A DNA stretch of 64,000 nt from Variovorax gracilis (GCF_030317115.1 NZ_JASZYF010000006.1:62001-126000); one strand, 5' to 3'. Shown: positions 26,527 through 37,872, numbered from the stretch's first letter. The notes: generated from the sequence alone by a model not told the origin. Numbers and translations: made by a program.

Positions 26527-27231
26527 TCACACCCCGTAGAGCACGATCTTGTTGCCGCGGCGCATCCAGCGGCCGCTGCGGGCGCCGCCCATGCCGGACG
26601 AGCCGCCGGCGGCGCTGCGCGCGGCATTGAGCAGTCCGGGGGCCAACTTCTGGGCGGCCGAGATCGCTGCGCTCTGCGCGACCGCGCGCGGGTCCGCGCC
26701 TGCAGGCGCAGAGGTGGCCTGCTTCACGGTGTCCGCGGCCAGCCGCACGAACTGCTTGGCGCCTTCGAACTCGCGCTCTTCCTGCTCCAGCGACTCGGCC
26801 TCCAGGCCGAGCGCGCTGCCCGCCGCCGATGCGAGGCCGCTGCCGATCTTGGCGCCGAGCGGTCCGCCCAGGTAGGCGCCGACCGCGCCGCCGGCCAGCG
26901 GCAGCGCCTTCTTGGCCACGCCCTTGAGCACGCCGCCCACCGCCTGCCCGATCGGAGAACGCACGGCAGAGCCGACTGCGCGCGCGGCACGGCCCAGGAG
27001 ATTGCCGAGGAAGCGGTCGAGCTCGGCCTCGTTCGTGACCTCGAGCAGCTCGCTCGCGAGCTCGGCTTCTTCCGCTTCGCCGAGCACGGTCTCGCCGTAG
27101 CTCTCGAAGCTCTCGCCGTAGCTTTCGCCGTAACTCTCGCCCGACCATTCCTGCTGGCCGAACTCGTAGGCGCCGGATTCGTAGCTGGACTCGGGGTTGT
27201 ACTCCAGCTGGGTGCGATCGATGTCATGCAT
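26527..27231 (-). CDS. Tagged Gly-zipper protein B (paralogue 2 of 3)
   Basis: A 234-aa paralogue of protein A. The N-terminus is acidic, Tyr- and Ser-rich with GESYGES repeats. Then come ELASELLEVTNEAELDRFLG, a basic stretch, a Gly/Ala zipper region (KKALPLAGGAVGAYLGGPLG), the helical FEGAKQFVRLAADTV segment and an Ala-rich helix. It ends in the tag SGRWMRRGNKIVLYGV. The ATG at 27231 follows AAGGAGACCGCT, almost the same leader as protein A, and this decides it over the ATG at 27333. The stop is 3 bases from the metallopeptidase start. Function unknown; the zipper suggests membrane or self-association. Confidence 0.8.
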   Translation of the reverse strand: MHDIDRTQLEYNPESSYESGAYEFGQQEWSGESYGESYGESFESYGETVLGEAEEAELASELLEVTNEAELDRFLGNLLGRAARAVGSAVRSPIGQAVGGVLKGVAKKALPLAGGAVGAYLGGPLGAKIGSGLASAAGSALGLEAESLEQEEREFEGAKQFVRLAADTVKQATSAPAGADPRAVAQSAAISAAQKLAPGLLNAARSAAGGSSGMGGARSGRWMRRGNKIVLYGV

Positions 27232-27290
27232 AGCGGTCTCCTTGGGTGAAGCGGAAGAGGCGCGAGCGCCTCGGCGGTGATCCCTGCGGA

Positions 27291-27899
27291 TCAGGGGTTC
27301 AGCACGGTCACGCACGCGCCGTGGCGAGCCCATCGGCCTGCGGATGCGGAAGGCGCCGCGCCGGGCGCGTCGAGCACTTGCGCCCAGCCTGGCGCGAAGC
27401 GGCGCGCGGCACGCCGGGCGGCCCAGCGCGCGGCGGCGGCGGGCGACAGGCCGGCGGGCGCCATGGCGAGCTGGTGAGCGGCTTCACGCGTCAATTGCGC
27501 GAAGCGGCGCGCCAACTCGAATTCCTGGTCCTCGGGCGACAACCCTTCGAGCTCGATGCCGAAGAAGCGGCCCATGCGCTTGTAGGTCGTGCCCGCCTGC
27601 CGGGCGGTCGCGCCGGCCACCAGCGGCAGCGACTGCCGGGCCGCGGTGCGCAGCAGCGAGACAAGCTCGGCTGCTGCCGGGGCGACTGCATCCCGCGGCG
27701 CGTGGGCACGCACCATGCGCCCCAGCGTCGTGGACAGGTGCTGTCCGCTGGCGGCATTGAGCAGTTCGGCGGCAAGGCCCGCGGACTCGGTGTCGAACAC
27801 AACGGCCTTGCGGCTGGCGCGACCCGTCGCGGGCCCTGTGGCGCGGGCGTCCTCGAAAAGATCGAAGTCAGGGCTGTAGCCCAGCAGCATCCGGTTCAT
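27291..27899 (-). CDS. Tagged Gly-zipper protein C, operon leader (paralogue 3 of 3)
   Basis: A 202-aa divergent paralogue of A and B and first gene of the operon. It keeps LAAELLNAASGQHLSTTLGRM, a central RQSLPLVAGATARQ, the helical EFELARRFAQLTREA segment and an Ala-rich helix. It ends AGRWARHGACVTVLNP, a looser version of the tag at the same distance from the C-terminus. The Gly zipper is much reduced. The ATG at 27899 has an AAAGG site 6 nt upstream. The ATG at 27944 is excluded because the sigma-54 promoter would then lie inside the gene. Function unknown. Confidence 0.72.
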   Translation of the reverse strand: MNRMLLGYSPDFDLFEDARATGPATGRASRKAVVFDTESAGLAAELLNAASGQHLSTTLGRMVRAHAPRDAVAPAAAELVSLLRTAARQSLPLVAGATARQAGTTYKRMGRFFGIELEGLSPEDQEFELARRFAQLTREAAHQLAMAPAGLSPAAAARWAARRAARRFAPGWAQVLDAPGAAPSASAGRWARHGACVTVLNP

Positions 27900-27932
27900 G
27901 GTCGGCCTTTCTGGCGGAACTGGCCTTGCTTC

Positions 27933-27948
27933 CGCATAGGCCATGCCA
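27933..27948 (-). promoter_or_regulatory. Sigma-54 promoter of the ten-gene operon
   Basis: On the minus strand TGGCATGGCCTATGCG: -24 GG and -12 GC exactly 10 nt apart, close to TGGCACG-N4-TTGC. The predicted start is near 27922, giving a 23-nt leader with an AAAGG ribosome site before ATG 27899. A CGAAG-N4-CTTCG inverted repeat at 27991-28004 is a possible activator site. Its meaning is strengthened by the sigma-54 activator gene at the other end of the operon. Confidence 0.65.
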
Positions 27949-28058
27949 GCCGGAAAGTGCCGTTTTCAGGCGGTGCGGGGCGGGTCCGCGCGAAGAGCGC
28001 TTCGTCTTCGGCCGTTCAGAGTCCGTGGCAGGCGAAATCCGCTTCGCCGCCGGCCGCC

Positions 28059-28607
28059 TCAGCGGTAGATGACCGCGCGTCGGTACGAGCGCCGCGCAAC
28101 CCCGGCATAGGACAGGGGAGTCAGCGGCATGCCGATGACGTCGATGAAGACGGAGACCTCGGCGCCCTTTGCAGGAACCTTGCCCTTCAGGACCCTGATC
28201 GTGTAGGACAGCGTGTCGCCCCTGAGCACGGGCGACTGCAGCACGGCCACCACCTGATGCAGGGAGTCGCCCTCCACCATCGAGATGTCGGCATTGGGCG
28301 GGTCCGAAAGGAAACTCTCCTTGCCCTTGCTCCAGAACGGGATGAAGTCCGCGGTCTTCATGTTTCCGGCGATCCGCTCGGGTCGATCGGTGAAGAACAC
28401 GGTGACCGGGCTGACCGCCTTCAGCTTGAGAAGGCCGGTGGTCCTGTCGTAGGTCATGCTCCTGGCTGTCTGCACGAACAGGAAGTCGGCCTCCTTGGGA
28501 GCATCGCCCTTCTCCTTCTCCTTCTCCTTCTGTGCCAGCGCGGGCCTCAGCACGGACGCGGGGGCGAGGAAGGCTGCCGAGGTCACGATGGTGCGACGAG
28601 TGGTCAT
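28059..28607 (-). CDS. Periplasmic protein of unknown function
   Basis: A 182-aa protein with a signal peptide (MTTRRTIVTSAAFLAPASVL, cleavage after RPALA at about residue 25). A short KEKEKEKG linker follows, then a beta-rich domain containing FVQTARSMTYD, VTVFFTDRPERIAGNM and FIPFWSKGKESFLSDPPNADIS. These strings look like a conserved bacterial family that I remember only as hypothetical. The TTRR start could be a weak Tat signal, but it lacks the usual consensus. It is monocistronic, 159 bases upstream of the tagged-protein operon and on the same strand. It may provide an upstream boundary rather than belong to that operon. Confidence 0.72.
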   Translation of the reverse strand: MTTRRTIVTSAAFLAPASVLRPALAQKEKEKEKGDAPKEADFLFVQTARSMTYDRTTGLLKLKAVSPVTVFFTDRPERIAGNMKTADFIPFWSKGKESFLSDPPNADISMVEGDSLHQVVAVLQSPVLRGDTLSYTIRVLKGKVPAKGAEVSVFIDVIGMPLTPLSYAGVARRSYRRAVIYR

Positions 28608-28730
28608 GAAGATCCCCTGTGCGTGGATGCGTCCGTGTACAGCATTGTGGCGGGGCCTGCCCTTGCGTGCGTCGTCCTACAGAACTTTAGGCCTAGTGTT
28701 GAAATCCCGCTGCCCGGTTAGATTTTGCGG

Positions 28731-29168
28731 ATGAACCGGCACACCGCGACTGCGCTCTTCGTCCATGCGTCCGATCTCGATGTCGTTTCACTTCTCGCCC
28801 TGTGGCCGAAGAGCATCACAGGGAAGGTCATTCCGCTCGGCGCCTCCGCCTTTGGCGACCTGTTCTTTCAAAGGCCCGAAGGCGGGGTCGAGAAGCTCGA
28901 CGTGCTTCGCGGAGGAGTCCACTACGCCGCGTCCAGCCTGGAGGAATTCAAGCTGCTGATGAACTCCAGGTACTGGCGCGATGCCAACCTGATGAGTCAT
29001 GGAATCCACCTGGCGGCAAAGAGGGGCATCGCCAGGAAGCGGGGGCACTTCTTCGGCTTTGGCAAGCACCCTTCGCACTCGGGCCGGATCGATTGGACGT
29101 CGTTGATGTCTCTCGAAGCAACGGCATGGCACGCCATCTGTGCCAAGGCGCTGGACTGCGCCCGTTGA
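28731..29168 (+). CDS. DUF1851/Tdi1-like protein (possible immunity protein)
   Basis: A 145-aa protein resembling the DUF1851 domain, whose named members include the T6SS immunity protein Tdi1. Similar points are FGDLFFQRPEGGVEKLDV (the family's strand-turn-strand opening), the SLEEFKLLM helix, the RGHFFGFG segment and the C-terminal LMSLEATAWHAI helix. The match is from memory of the pattern and is moderate. No toxin or secretion gene accompanies it here, so if it is an immunity protein it is an orphan. ATG at 28731 is preferred to TTG at 28725. It is divergent from the periplasmic protein gene at 28607. Confidence 0.5.
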   Translation: MNRHTATALFVHASDLDVVSLLALWPKSITGKVIPLGASAFGDLFFQRPEGGVEKLDVLRGGVHYAASSLEEFKLLMNSRYWRDANLMSHGIHLAAKRGIARKRGHFFGFGKHPSHSGRIDWTSLMSLEATAWHAICAKALDCAR

Positions 29169-29307
29169 GTTCCGGGCCGGCGGCGAATCGGCAGATGCCG
29201 ACAATGGCATCAGTCCCATCCGACAAGCCCAGGCCACGCGATGAGGACGATGGGCGTGGTCTGGACCGCGGCGCACGCCGGTTGCTCAACTCTTCAGGAG
29301 ATATCCG

Positions 29308-29808
29308 ATGACCAGCAAGAACACGATCTGCCTGTGGTTCGACGGCACCGCCGTCGATGCCGCCAACTTCTATGCCGCAACCTTTCCCGACAGCGCTGTC
29401 GGCGCCATCTACCGCGCACCGGGCGACTATCCGGACGGCAAGCAGGGTAATGTGCTGACGGTCGAGTTCACCGTTGCGGGCATCCCCTGCATCGGGCTGA
29501 ACGGCGGCCCGCAGTTCAAGCACAGCGAGGCTTTCTCCTTCCAGATCGCGACCGACGACCAGGCGGAAACGGACCGCCTGTGGAATGCCGTCGTCGGCAA
29601 CGGCGGACAGGAAAGCGCGTGCGGCTGGTGCAAGGACCGCTGGGGGTTGTCATGGCAGATCACCCCGCGCGCCCTCATCGAGGCGATCGCCGACCCCGAT
29701 CCCGCGGCGGCCAAGCGCGCGTTCGACGCGATGATGACCATGGGAAAGATCGACATCGCGGCGATCGAGGCGGCACGCTCGGGACGAAGCCGGTCCTCGG
29801 ATGCCTGA
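29308..29808 (+). CDS. VOC-superfamily protein, PhnB/UbiG-associated type
   Basis: A 166-aa vicinal-oxygen-chelate fold protein. It opens with KNTICLWFDGTAVDAANFYA, has the metal-site-like strands LTVEFTVAGIPCIGLNGGP and DRLWNAVVGNGGQES, and carries CGWCKDRWGLSWQITP near residue 115, a signature of the PhnB/YdhE-like group. Such proteins are often annotated as glyoxalase-like; the substrate is unknown. An AGGAGA site lies 8 nt upstream of the ATG. The gene is monocistronic and convergent with the DHFR-like gene. Confidence 0.85.
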   Translation: MTSKNTICLWFDGTAVDAANFYAATFPDSAVGAIYRAPGDYPDGKQGNVLTVEFTVAGIPCIGLNGGPQFKHSEAFSFQIATDDQAETDRLWNAVVGNGGQESACGWCKDRWGLSWQITPRALIEAIADPDPAAAKRAFDAMMTMGKIDIAAIEAARSGRSRSSDA

Positions 29809-29848
29809 GGCCATCGGCGGCGCGATTCCTTGACGTGGTGTGCCCAGG

Positions 29849-30520
29849 TCACCACGTGCCATCCGCCATCCTCTTGCGGCGAACCAGTTCCTTCTCGCTC
29901 GGCACGGTGCTCGCGAACGCGCCGGGCCGGATCTCGCCACTGGGTGCATAGGTGCTCATCACGACGCCGCCGGTCGAGACCTTGGAGCGAACGAGCCGCA
30001 GCGCGGATGGCTTGGCCGTCTCGTCGAAGAGGCGCTTGCCCCGCCCAAGCACCACCGGAAAAGTCCACACGTTGTACTCGTCGATCAAGGATGCGGCCTG
30101 CAGCGTTTGAATCAGGTTGCCGCTGCCGATGATCTGCAGGTCCAGGCCCGGTTGCTCCTTGAGAGCGCCGATTGCCGAGACGACATCGCCCTGGAGCAAG
30201 GTCGAGTTGTTCCAGCCGAGCGTGGTCTTCAATGTGCGCGAGGCAACATGCTTCTTCGCCGCGTTGAGGGTCTTCGCGATCAGCGCGTCGTCGGGCTGGT
30301 ACGGCCAGTACGCCTCGAATATTTCATAGGTGCGCCGACCCAGCACCAGCTCTCGATCCTTGCCGTCGAAACCCGACGCCGAGAGGTCCATGCCTTCGTC
30401 CTGGTGGCCGAACATCCAGCCGCCAAAGGCAAATCCGCCGGTCGGGTCTTCTTCCGGGCCGCCGGGTGCTTGCATGATGCCGTCGAGCGACGCAAACGTG
30501 GATGCGATGAGCCTTCTCAT
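29849..30520 (-). CDS. Dihydrofolate reductase-family (RibD C-terminal-like) protein
   Basis: A 223-aa protein of the DHFR/RibD-C superfamily. It has the RRLIASTFASLDG opening, the ELVLGRRTYEIFEAYW nucleotide-binding region, the LDLQIIGSGNLIQTL strand-helix and the PVVLGRGKRLFD loop. These proteins are predicted NAD(P)H-dependent reductases; few have known substrates. A GGAG site 8 nt upstream supports ATG 30520 over longer frames. It shares the region with another stand-alone gene at 29308 and has no operon partner. Confidence 0.87.
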   Translation of the reverse strand: MRRLIASTFASLDGIMQAPGGPEEDPTGGFAFGGWMFGHQDEGMDLSASGFDGKDRELVLGRRTYEIFEAYWPYQPDDALIAKTLNAAKKHVASRTLKTTLGWNNSTLLQGDVVSAIGALKEQPGLDLQIIGSGNLIQTLQAASLIDEYNVWTFPVVLGRGKRLFDETAKPSALRLVRSKVSTGGVVMSTYAPSGEIRPGAFASTVPSEKELVRRKRMADGTW

Positions 30521-30557
30521 GGGAACACTCCTGCAGCTCTGGAGAGCCGGGTTGCGG

Positions 30558-31046
30558 TCAGGCGCGCTGGCCTGCCAAGACCTGCCGCGGCAGCGGAAGC
30601 GCCGTCTTGTAGCGTACCTGCTTGAGCGCAAAGCTGGAGCGGATCTTCTCGATTCCGGCGATCGGCGTGAGCTGTTCGAGGATAAATTTCTCCAGCGCCC
30701 CGATGTCGGCCACGGCGACGCGAATCAGGTAGTCGCTGTCGCCCGTCATCAGGTAACACTCCATCACTTCGTCGTGCTCCGCGATGCGCTGCTCGAAGTC
30801 GGCCAGCGATTGCTTGCTCTGCGTCTTGAGGCTGATCGAGATGAACACGTTGAGGCCCAGACCCAGAGCGCTCGCACTGGCCAGCGCGACGTAGCGCTGG
30901 ATCACGCCGGCGCTTTCGAGCGCCTTCACGCGCGCGAGGCAGGGCGAGGGCGACAGGTGCACCCGGCGCGCCAGCTCGACGTTCGACAGCGCGCCGTCGC
31001 GTTGCAGTTCGTCCAGGATGCGGAGATCGATCGTGTCGAGTTGCAT
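30558..31046 (-). CDS. Lrp/AsnC-family regulator
   Basis: A 162-aa Lrp-type regulator. It has an N-terminal helix-turn-helix ([20 protein letters not shown], then [16 protein letters not shown]) and a C-terminal RAM ligand domain ([21 protein letters not shown]). It is divergent from the aceE-type gene at 31153. This matches the mdeR-mdeB arrangement of Pseudomonas putida, in which an Lrp-type protein controls a 2-oxobutyrate dehydrogenase E1, so this may regulate that neighbour. ATG 31046 is the normal family start; the longer frame to 31118 adds untypical sequence. Confidence 0.87.
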   Translation of the reverse strand: MQLDTIDLRILDELQRDGALSNVELARRVHLSPSPCLARVKALESAGVIQRYVALASASALGLGLNVFISISLKTQSKQSLADFEQRIAEHDEVMECYLMTGDSDYLIRVAVADIGALEKFILEQLTPIAGIEKIRSSFALKQVRYKTALPLPRQVLAGQRA

Positions 31047-31152
31047 GAAATGCTGCGCAAGAGCCAAATCGCGGCATTCTATGTGGCCGAGGGCCGCTGG
31101 ATCGGGTTCAAACAGCATCTCATTCCATCAGTCACGGCCTAAAGTGCGGTTC

Positions 31153-33810
<2,658 letters not shown>

Positions 33811-33983
33811 GCACCTGCGCCTCCAGTGGCGCCGAGTCGCCAAGAGGGGTTAGTCCCGTTGTGACGCGGACTCGTGAATTTCTATGATGGCCCCCTGACC
33901 CCGCGCGGCCAGCCAGGCTGCCGGCGCGGACGCCAGCGCGTTTCTTGCGTGCCGGCCTTCCTTCGAACCCCTCGGGAACATCC

Positions 33984-34886
33984 ATGAACAAAGCAGGACT
34001 CATCGGCCTGGGCGCCATGGGCGCAGGCATTGCGGGCACGTTGCGCAGCAAGGGCTATGAAGTGCATGTGTGCGACGTGCGGCCCGGCGCGGCGCTGCGC
34101 TTCGCCGAACAGGGCGGCGTCGCCTGGGCCACGCCGGCGCAGGTGGCGGCCGCGTGCGACGTGGTCGTCTCCGTCGTGGTCAATGCGCAGCAGACCGAGG
34201 ACGTGCTCTTCGGCGCAGGCGGCGCGGCCGCGGCGATGAAACCCGGCAGCGTGTTCGTGATGTGCTCGACCGTCGACCCCAACTGGTCGATCGCGCTCGA
34301 AGAACGCCTGAACGCCGCGGGCATCCACTACATCGACGCGCCGATCTCCGGCGGGGCCGCCAAGGCAGCGAGCGGGCAGATGACCATGATGAGCGCCGCC
34401 CGGCCGGAGGCCTATGCGAAGGCCGACCCGGTGCTCGACGCCATGGCTGGCAAGGTCTACCGCCTGGGCGACCGCGCGGGCGCCGGCAGCAAGGTGAAGA
34501 TCATCAACCAGCTGCTTGCCGGCGTACACATCGCGGCCGCGGCCGAAGCCATGGCGTTGGGCCTGCGAGAAGGCGTCGCCCCGGATGCGCTCTACGAAGT
34601 CATCACGCACAGCGCCGGCAACAGCTGGATGTTCGAGAACCGCATGGCCCACGTGCTGGCGGGCGACTACACGCCGCTGTCGGCGGTCGACATCTTCGTG
34701 AAGGACCTGGGACTGGTACTCGACACGGCGCGGGCCAGCAAGTTTCCGTTGCCGCTCGCGTCCACCGCGCACCAGATGTTCATGCAGGCGTCGACCGCGG
34801 GCTTCGCCAAGGAGGACGACAGCGCCGTGATCAAGATCTTCCCGGGCATCGAGCTGCCGGCTTCCAGCAAGGCGGGCAAGCCATGA
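33984..34886 (+). CDS. ltnD: L-threonate dehydrogenase (LtnD-like)
   Basis: A 300-aa beta-hydroxyacid dehydrogenase. It has the NAD-binding GLGAMGAG (about residues 8-15), the substrate-binding APISGGAAKAASGQMT segment and the catalytic Lys in GAGSKVKIINQLL near 170. Together with the following otnK, otnC and otnI genes it fits the L-threonate/D-erythronate pathway, in which it oxidises the acid to 2-oxo-tetronate. The stop overlaps the otnK ATG (ATGA). A GGGAA ribosome site precedes the ATG. The first 39 bases of the longer open frame are not used. Confidence 0.85.
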   Translation: MNKAGLIGLGAMGAGIAGTLRSKGYEVHVCDVRPGAALRFAEQGGVAWATPAQVAAACDVVVSVVVNAQQTEDVLFGAGGAAAAMKPGSVFVMCSTVDPNWSIALEERLNAAGIHYIDAPISGGAAKAASGQMTMMSAARPEAYAKADPVLDAMAGKVYRLGDRAGAGSKVKIINQLLAGVHIAAAAEAMALGLREGVAPDALYEVITHSAGNSWMFENRMAHVLAGDYTPLSAVDIFVKDLGLVLDTARASKFPLPLASTAHQMFMQASTAGFAKEDDSAVIKIFPGIELPASSKAGKP

Positions 34887-36148
34887 CGATCCTGCTCGGC
34901 TGCATCGCCGACGACTTCACCGGCGCGACCGATCTCGCGAACAACCTGGTGCGCGCGGGCATGCGCGTGGTGCAGACCATCGGCGTGCCGGCTTCGCCCC
35001 TGGGGGCGGACGTGGATGCGGTGGTGGTGGCGCTCAAGTCGCGCACCATCGCGCCGGCCGACGCGGTGGCGCAATCGCTCGACGCGTTGCGCTGGCTCAA
35101 GGCGCAGGGCGCGCAGCAGGTCTATTTCAAGTACTGCTCGACCTTCGACAGCACGGCCGAGGGCAACATCGGGCCGGTCACCGAGGCGCTGATGGATGCG
35201 CTGGGCTGCGACTTCACCATCGCCACGCCCGCCTTTCCAGACAACAAGCGCACGGTGTTCAAGGGCTATCTGTTCGCGGCCGACGTGCTGCTCAACGAGA
35301 GCGGCATGCAGAACCATCCGCTCACACCCATGACCGACCCGAACCTCGTGCGCGTGATGCAGGCGCAGACCCGGCGCAAGGTCGGGCTGATCGACTACGC
35401 GATCGTGGCGAAGGGCGCCGCCGCGATCGGCGAGCGCATCGCGCAATTGCGCCGGGAGCGCGTGGGCGTCGCCATCGTCGATGCGGTTTCCAACGATGAC
35501 CTGATGCGCCTCGGGCCAGCGCTCGCCGACATGCCGCTCGTCACCGCGGGCTCGGGTGTGGCGATCGGCCTGCCGGCGAACTTCGGCATCGCGCCTTCGT
35601 CCGCCGCCAGCGTGCTGCCCGCGGCGGGCGGCCTGCAGGCGGTGGTTTCGGGCAGTTGCTCGCTCGCGACGAACCGGCAGGTGGCGGATTTCATCGCATC
35701 GGGCCGGCGGGCGCTGGCGGTCGATCCGATGCAGATCGCCGCCGGCACTGACGTCGTCGCGCAGGCGCTGGCATGGGCGGGGCCGCTCGTCGGACAGGGC
35801 CCGGTGCTGATCTACTCGACGGCGGACCCCGAGGCCGTCAAATCGGTGCAGGGGCGTCTCGGCGTGGCGGAGGCGGGCGCGATGGTCGAGGAAGCCATTG
35901 CCGCGATTGCTCGCGGACTGGTCGATCGCGGCGTGCGGCAATTGGTCGTGGCGGGTGGTGAAACCTCCGGTGCGGTCGTGCAAGCGCTCGGCATCGCGCA
36001 ATTGCAGATCGGCGGCCAGATCGATCCAGGCGTGCCGTGGTGTCACGCGCACAGCGATGCGGCCGGCGGCGCGGGCCTCCACATCACGCTCAAGTCGGGC
36101 AACTTCGGCAGCGACGATTTCTTCACCAAAGCATTTACAGTTCTTTGA
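34883..36148 (+). CDS. otnK: Four-carbon acid sugar kinase (3-oxo-tetronate kinase)
   Basis: A 421-aa DUF1537-type kinase. The N-terminal domain has IADDFTGATD (residues 8-17) and the KYCSTFDSTAEGNIG region. The C-terminal nucleotide-binding domain shows VVAGGETSGAVV near residue 357 and a GVPWC ending typical of the family. It phosphorylates 3-oxo-tetronate. ATG 34883 overlaps the ltnD stop by 4 bases, so translation is coupled. An 85-base gap with a degenerate hairpin repeat (R2) separates it from otnC. Confidence 0.87.
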   Translation: MTILLGCIADDFTGATDLANNLVRAGMRVVQTIGVPASPLGADVDAVVVALKSRTIAPADAVAQSLDALRWLKAQGAQQVYFKYCSTFDSTAEGNIGPVTEALMDALGCDFTIATPAFPDNKRTVFKGYLFAADVLLNESGMQNHPLTPMTDPNLVRVMQAQTRRKVGLIDYAIVAKGAAAIGERIAQLRRERVGVAIVDAVSNDDLMRLGPALADMPLVTAGSGVAIGLPANFGIAPSSAASVLPAAGGLQAVVSGSCSLATNRQVADFIASGRRALAVDPMQIAAGTDVVAQALAWAGPLVGQGPVLIYSTADPEAVKSVQGRLGVAEAGAMVEEAIAAIARGLVDRGVRQLVVAGGETSGAVVQALGIAQLQIGGQIDPGVPWCHAHSDAAGGAGLHITLKSGNFGSDDFFTKAFTVL

Positions 36149-36149
36149 T

Positions 36150-36232
36150 GCACTGCCCCCACGCTCATCACTTCGTGTATCGCCGCCCCTCGAGGGGGCG
36201 CTCAGTGCCCTTCGGGCGGCCGGGCGGGCACT
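36150..36232 (+). repeat. Degenerate double-hairpin repeat, copy R2
   Basis: Between otnK and otnC: CACTTCGTGTATCGCC, then CCCCTCGAGGGGGCG and TGCCCTTCGGGCGGCC. It keeps the order of the family's ACTTCGTGT box and first hairpin, but the second half differs. Assigned to the family with caution. Confidence 0.4.
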
Positions 36233-36233
36233 G

Positions 36234-36908
36234 ATGAACGAGAGCCACGCGCGAGAGGAAATCTGCCGCATCGGCCGCAGTCTCTTCGAGCGCGGCTACG
36301 TGCACGCCACCGCCGGGAACATCAGCATCCGGCTCGACCACGGCTACCTGATCACGCCCACCGACGCCTGCCTGGGCTTTCTCGACCCGGCGAAGCTCGC
36401 ACGGCTCGACGCCCATCTGCACCAGACCCACGGCGACCTCGCCAGCAAGACCATCGCCCTGCACGCACGCATCTACGGTGCCGCCACCCAGTTCGATCCG
36501 GGCACGCGCTGCGTGATCCACACGCACAGCACGCACTGTGTCGCGCTGTCGCTGAACGCGCCGGGCGCGGAGCTGCTCCCACCGGTCACGCCGTATTTCG
36601 TGATGAAGGTCGGCCATGTGCCGGTGATTCCTTACCACCGCCCGGGCGCACCCGAAGCCGCGGCGCTGGTGGCGCAGACCATCGAGCGCTACGGTGCGCA
36701 AGGCACGCCGCTGCGCGCCGTGATGCTCGACCGTCTCGGCCCCAACGTCTGGCACGACACCCCCGCTGCCGCGATGGCCGTGCTGGAAGAACTGGAAGAA
36801 ACCGCCAGGGTCTGGCTCGTATCCAGCCAGGCGAACAAGAGCCCGCCCGAACCCCTGGGCCCATCCCAGATCAACGACCTGCGCCGCAACTTCGGCAGTA
36901 GATGGTGA
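36234..36908 (+). CDS. otnC: Class II aldolase, 3-oxo-tetronate 4-phosphate decarboxylase
   Basis: A 224-aa class II aldolase/adducin fold protein. It has the phosphate-binding ATAGNISIRL (about residues 26-35), the zinc-binding IHTHSTHC (about 95-102) and a further His in PVIPYHRPG. In the otn pathway it decarboxylates 3-oxo-tetronate 4-phosphate to dihydroxyacetone phosphate. The operon order ltnD-otnK-otnC-otnI supports the assignment. The gap before the next gene holds repeat R3. Confidence 0.87.
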   Translation: MNESHAREEICRIGRSLFERGYVHATAGNISIRLDHGYLITPTDACLGFLDPAKLARLDAHLHQTHGDLASKTIALHARIYGAATQFDPGTRCVIHTHSTHCVALSLNAPGAELLPPVTPYFVMKVGHVPVIPYHRPGAPEAAALVAQTIERYGAQGTPLRAVMLDRLGPNVWHDTPAAAMAVLEELEETARVWLVSSQANKSPPEPLGPSQINDLRRNFGSRW

Positions 36909-36909
36909 A

Positions 36910-37000
36910 TACCGCCCAGCCTCGCCCACTGCGTGTGGCTCGGGCACCCCCCTCCGGGGGGCAACGCCTGCGGACTGGCGGAGCCGGGTCCGCGGCATTT
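36910..37000 (+). repeat. Double-hairpin intergenic repeat, copy R3
   Basis: Same layout as R1: CAGCCTCGCCCAC, GTGTGGCTCGGGC, a CCCCCTCCGGGGGG hairpin, then CTGGCGGAGCCGG and GCGGCATTTC. It lies in the gap between otnC and otnI, inside an operon. Confidence 0.65.
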
Positions 37001-37047
37001 CTGGAATTGTTGGCGCCGCGGTGCCTTTGATCTTTTGGAGTTCTTGA

Positions 37048-37872
37048 ATGCCTCGATTTGCTGCCAATCTTTCGATGCTCTATCCGGAGCTTGATTTTCT
37101 GGATCGCTTTGAAGCCGCCGCCAAGGATGGGTTTCAAGCGGTCGAGTACCTGTTTCCCTATGCCCATGAACAGCGGGAACTGACGGCGCGGCTGTCGGCC
37201 AATGGGTTGCAGCAGGTGCTGTTCAACGGGCCGCCCGGCGACTGGGAGCGCGGGGAGCGCGGTCTGGCCTGCCTGCCTGGGCGCGAAGCGGAGTTTCGCG
37301 AAGGCATCCTGAAGGCGATCGACTACGCCGCGGCGCTGTCGTGCCCGCGCATCCACGTGATGGCGGGGCTCGTGCCGGACGGCATGGAGCGTGACGCCGT
37401 GCAGCCGACCTACCTCGACAACCTGCGCTGGGCCGCGATCGAGGCTGCGAAGGCCGGCCTCGATGTGCTGATCGAGCCGATCAACACACGCGACATTCCC
37501 CGCTTCTTCCTGAACCGGCAGGACCACGCGCACGAGATCGTCGAGTCCGTCGGGGCACTGAACGTGCAAGTGCAGATGGACCTCTACCACTGCCAGATCG
37601 TCGAGGGCGACGTGGCGATGAAGATCCGCAAGTACCTGCCCACGGGCCGTGTCGGGCATTTCCAGATCGCGGGCGTGCCGGACCGCAACGAGCCGGATAT
37701 CGGGGAGCTGAACCATCCCTTTCTCTTCGACGTGATCGACGAGGTTTCCGCGCAATGCGGCTGGGAAGGCTGGGTCGGCTGCGAATACCGGCCGCGGCGT
37801 GGCGCCGTCGCCAACGGAACCTCGGACGGGCTGGGCTGGCTGCGATCGTTGCCACGCACATCGGGCGCATGA
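37048..37872 (+). CDS. otnI: 2-oxo-tetronate isomerase (hydroxypyruvate isomerase family)
   Basis: A 274-aa Hyi-type TIM-barrel isomerase. It has the [19 protein letters not shown] opening, [12 protein letters not shown] (catalytic Glu), QMDLYHCQ and [15 protein letters not shown] motifs, all hallmarks of the hydroxypyruvate isomerase family. In this context it converts 2-oxo- to 3-oxo-tetronate for OtnK. The stop overlaps the ATG of the following deaminase by 4 bases, which suggests the deaminase and RidA genes belong to the same transcript. Confidence 0.87.
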   Translation: MPRFAANLSMLYPELDFLDRFEAAAKDGFQAVEYLFPYAHEQRELTARLSANGLQQVLFNGPPGDWERGERGLACLPGREAEFREGILKAIDYAAALSCPRIHVMAGLVPDGMERDAVQPTYLDNLRWAAIEAAKAGLDVLIEPINTRDIPRFFLNRQDHAHEIVESVGALNVQVQMDLYHCQIVEGDVAMKIRKYLPTGRVGHFQIAGVPDRNEPDIGELNHPFLFDVIDEVSAQCGWEGWVGCEYRPRRGAVANGTSDGLGWLRSLPRTSGA

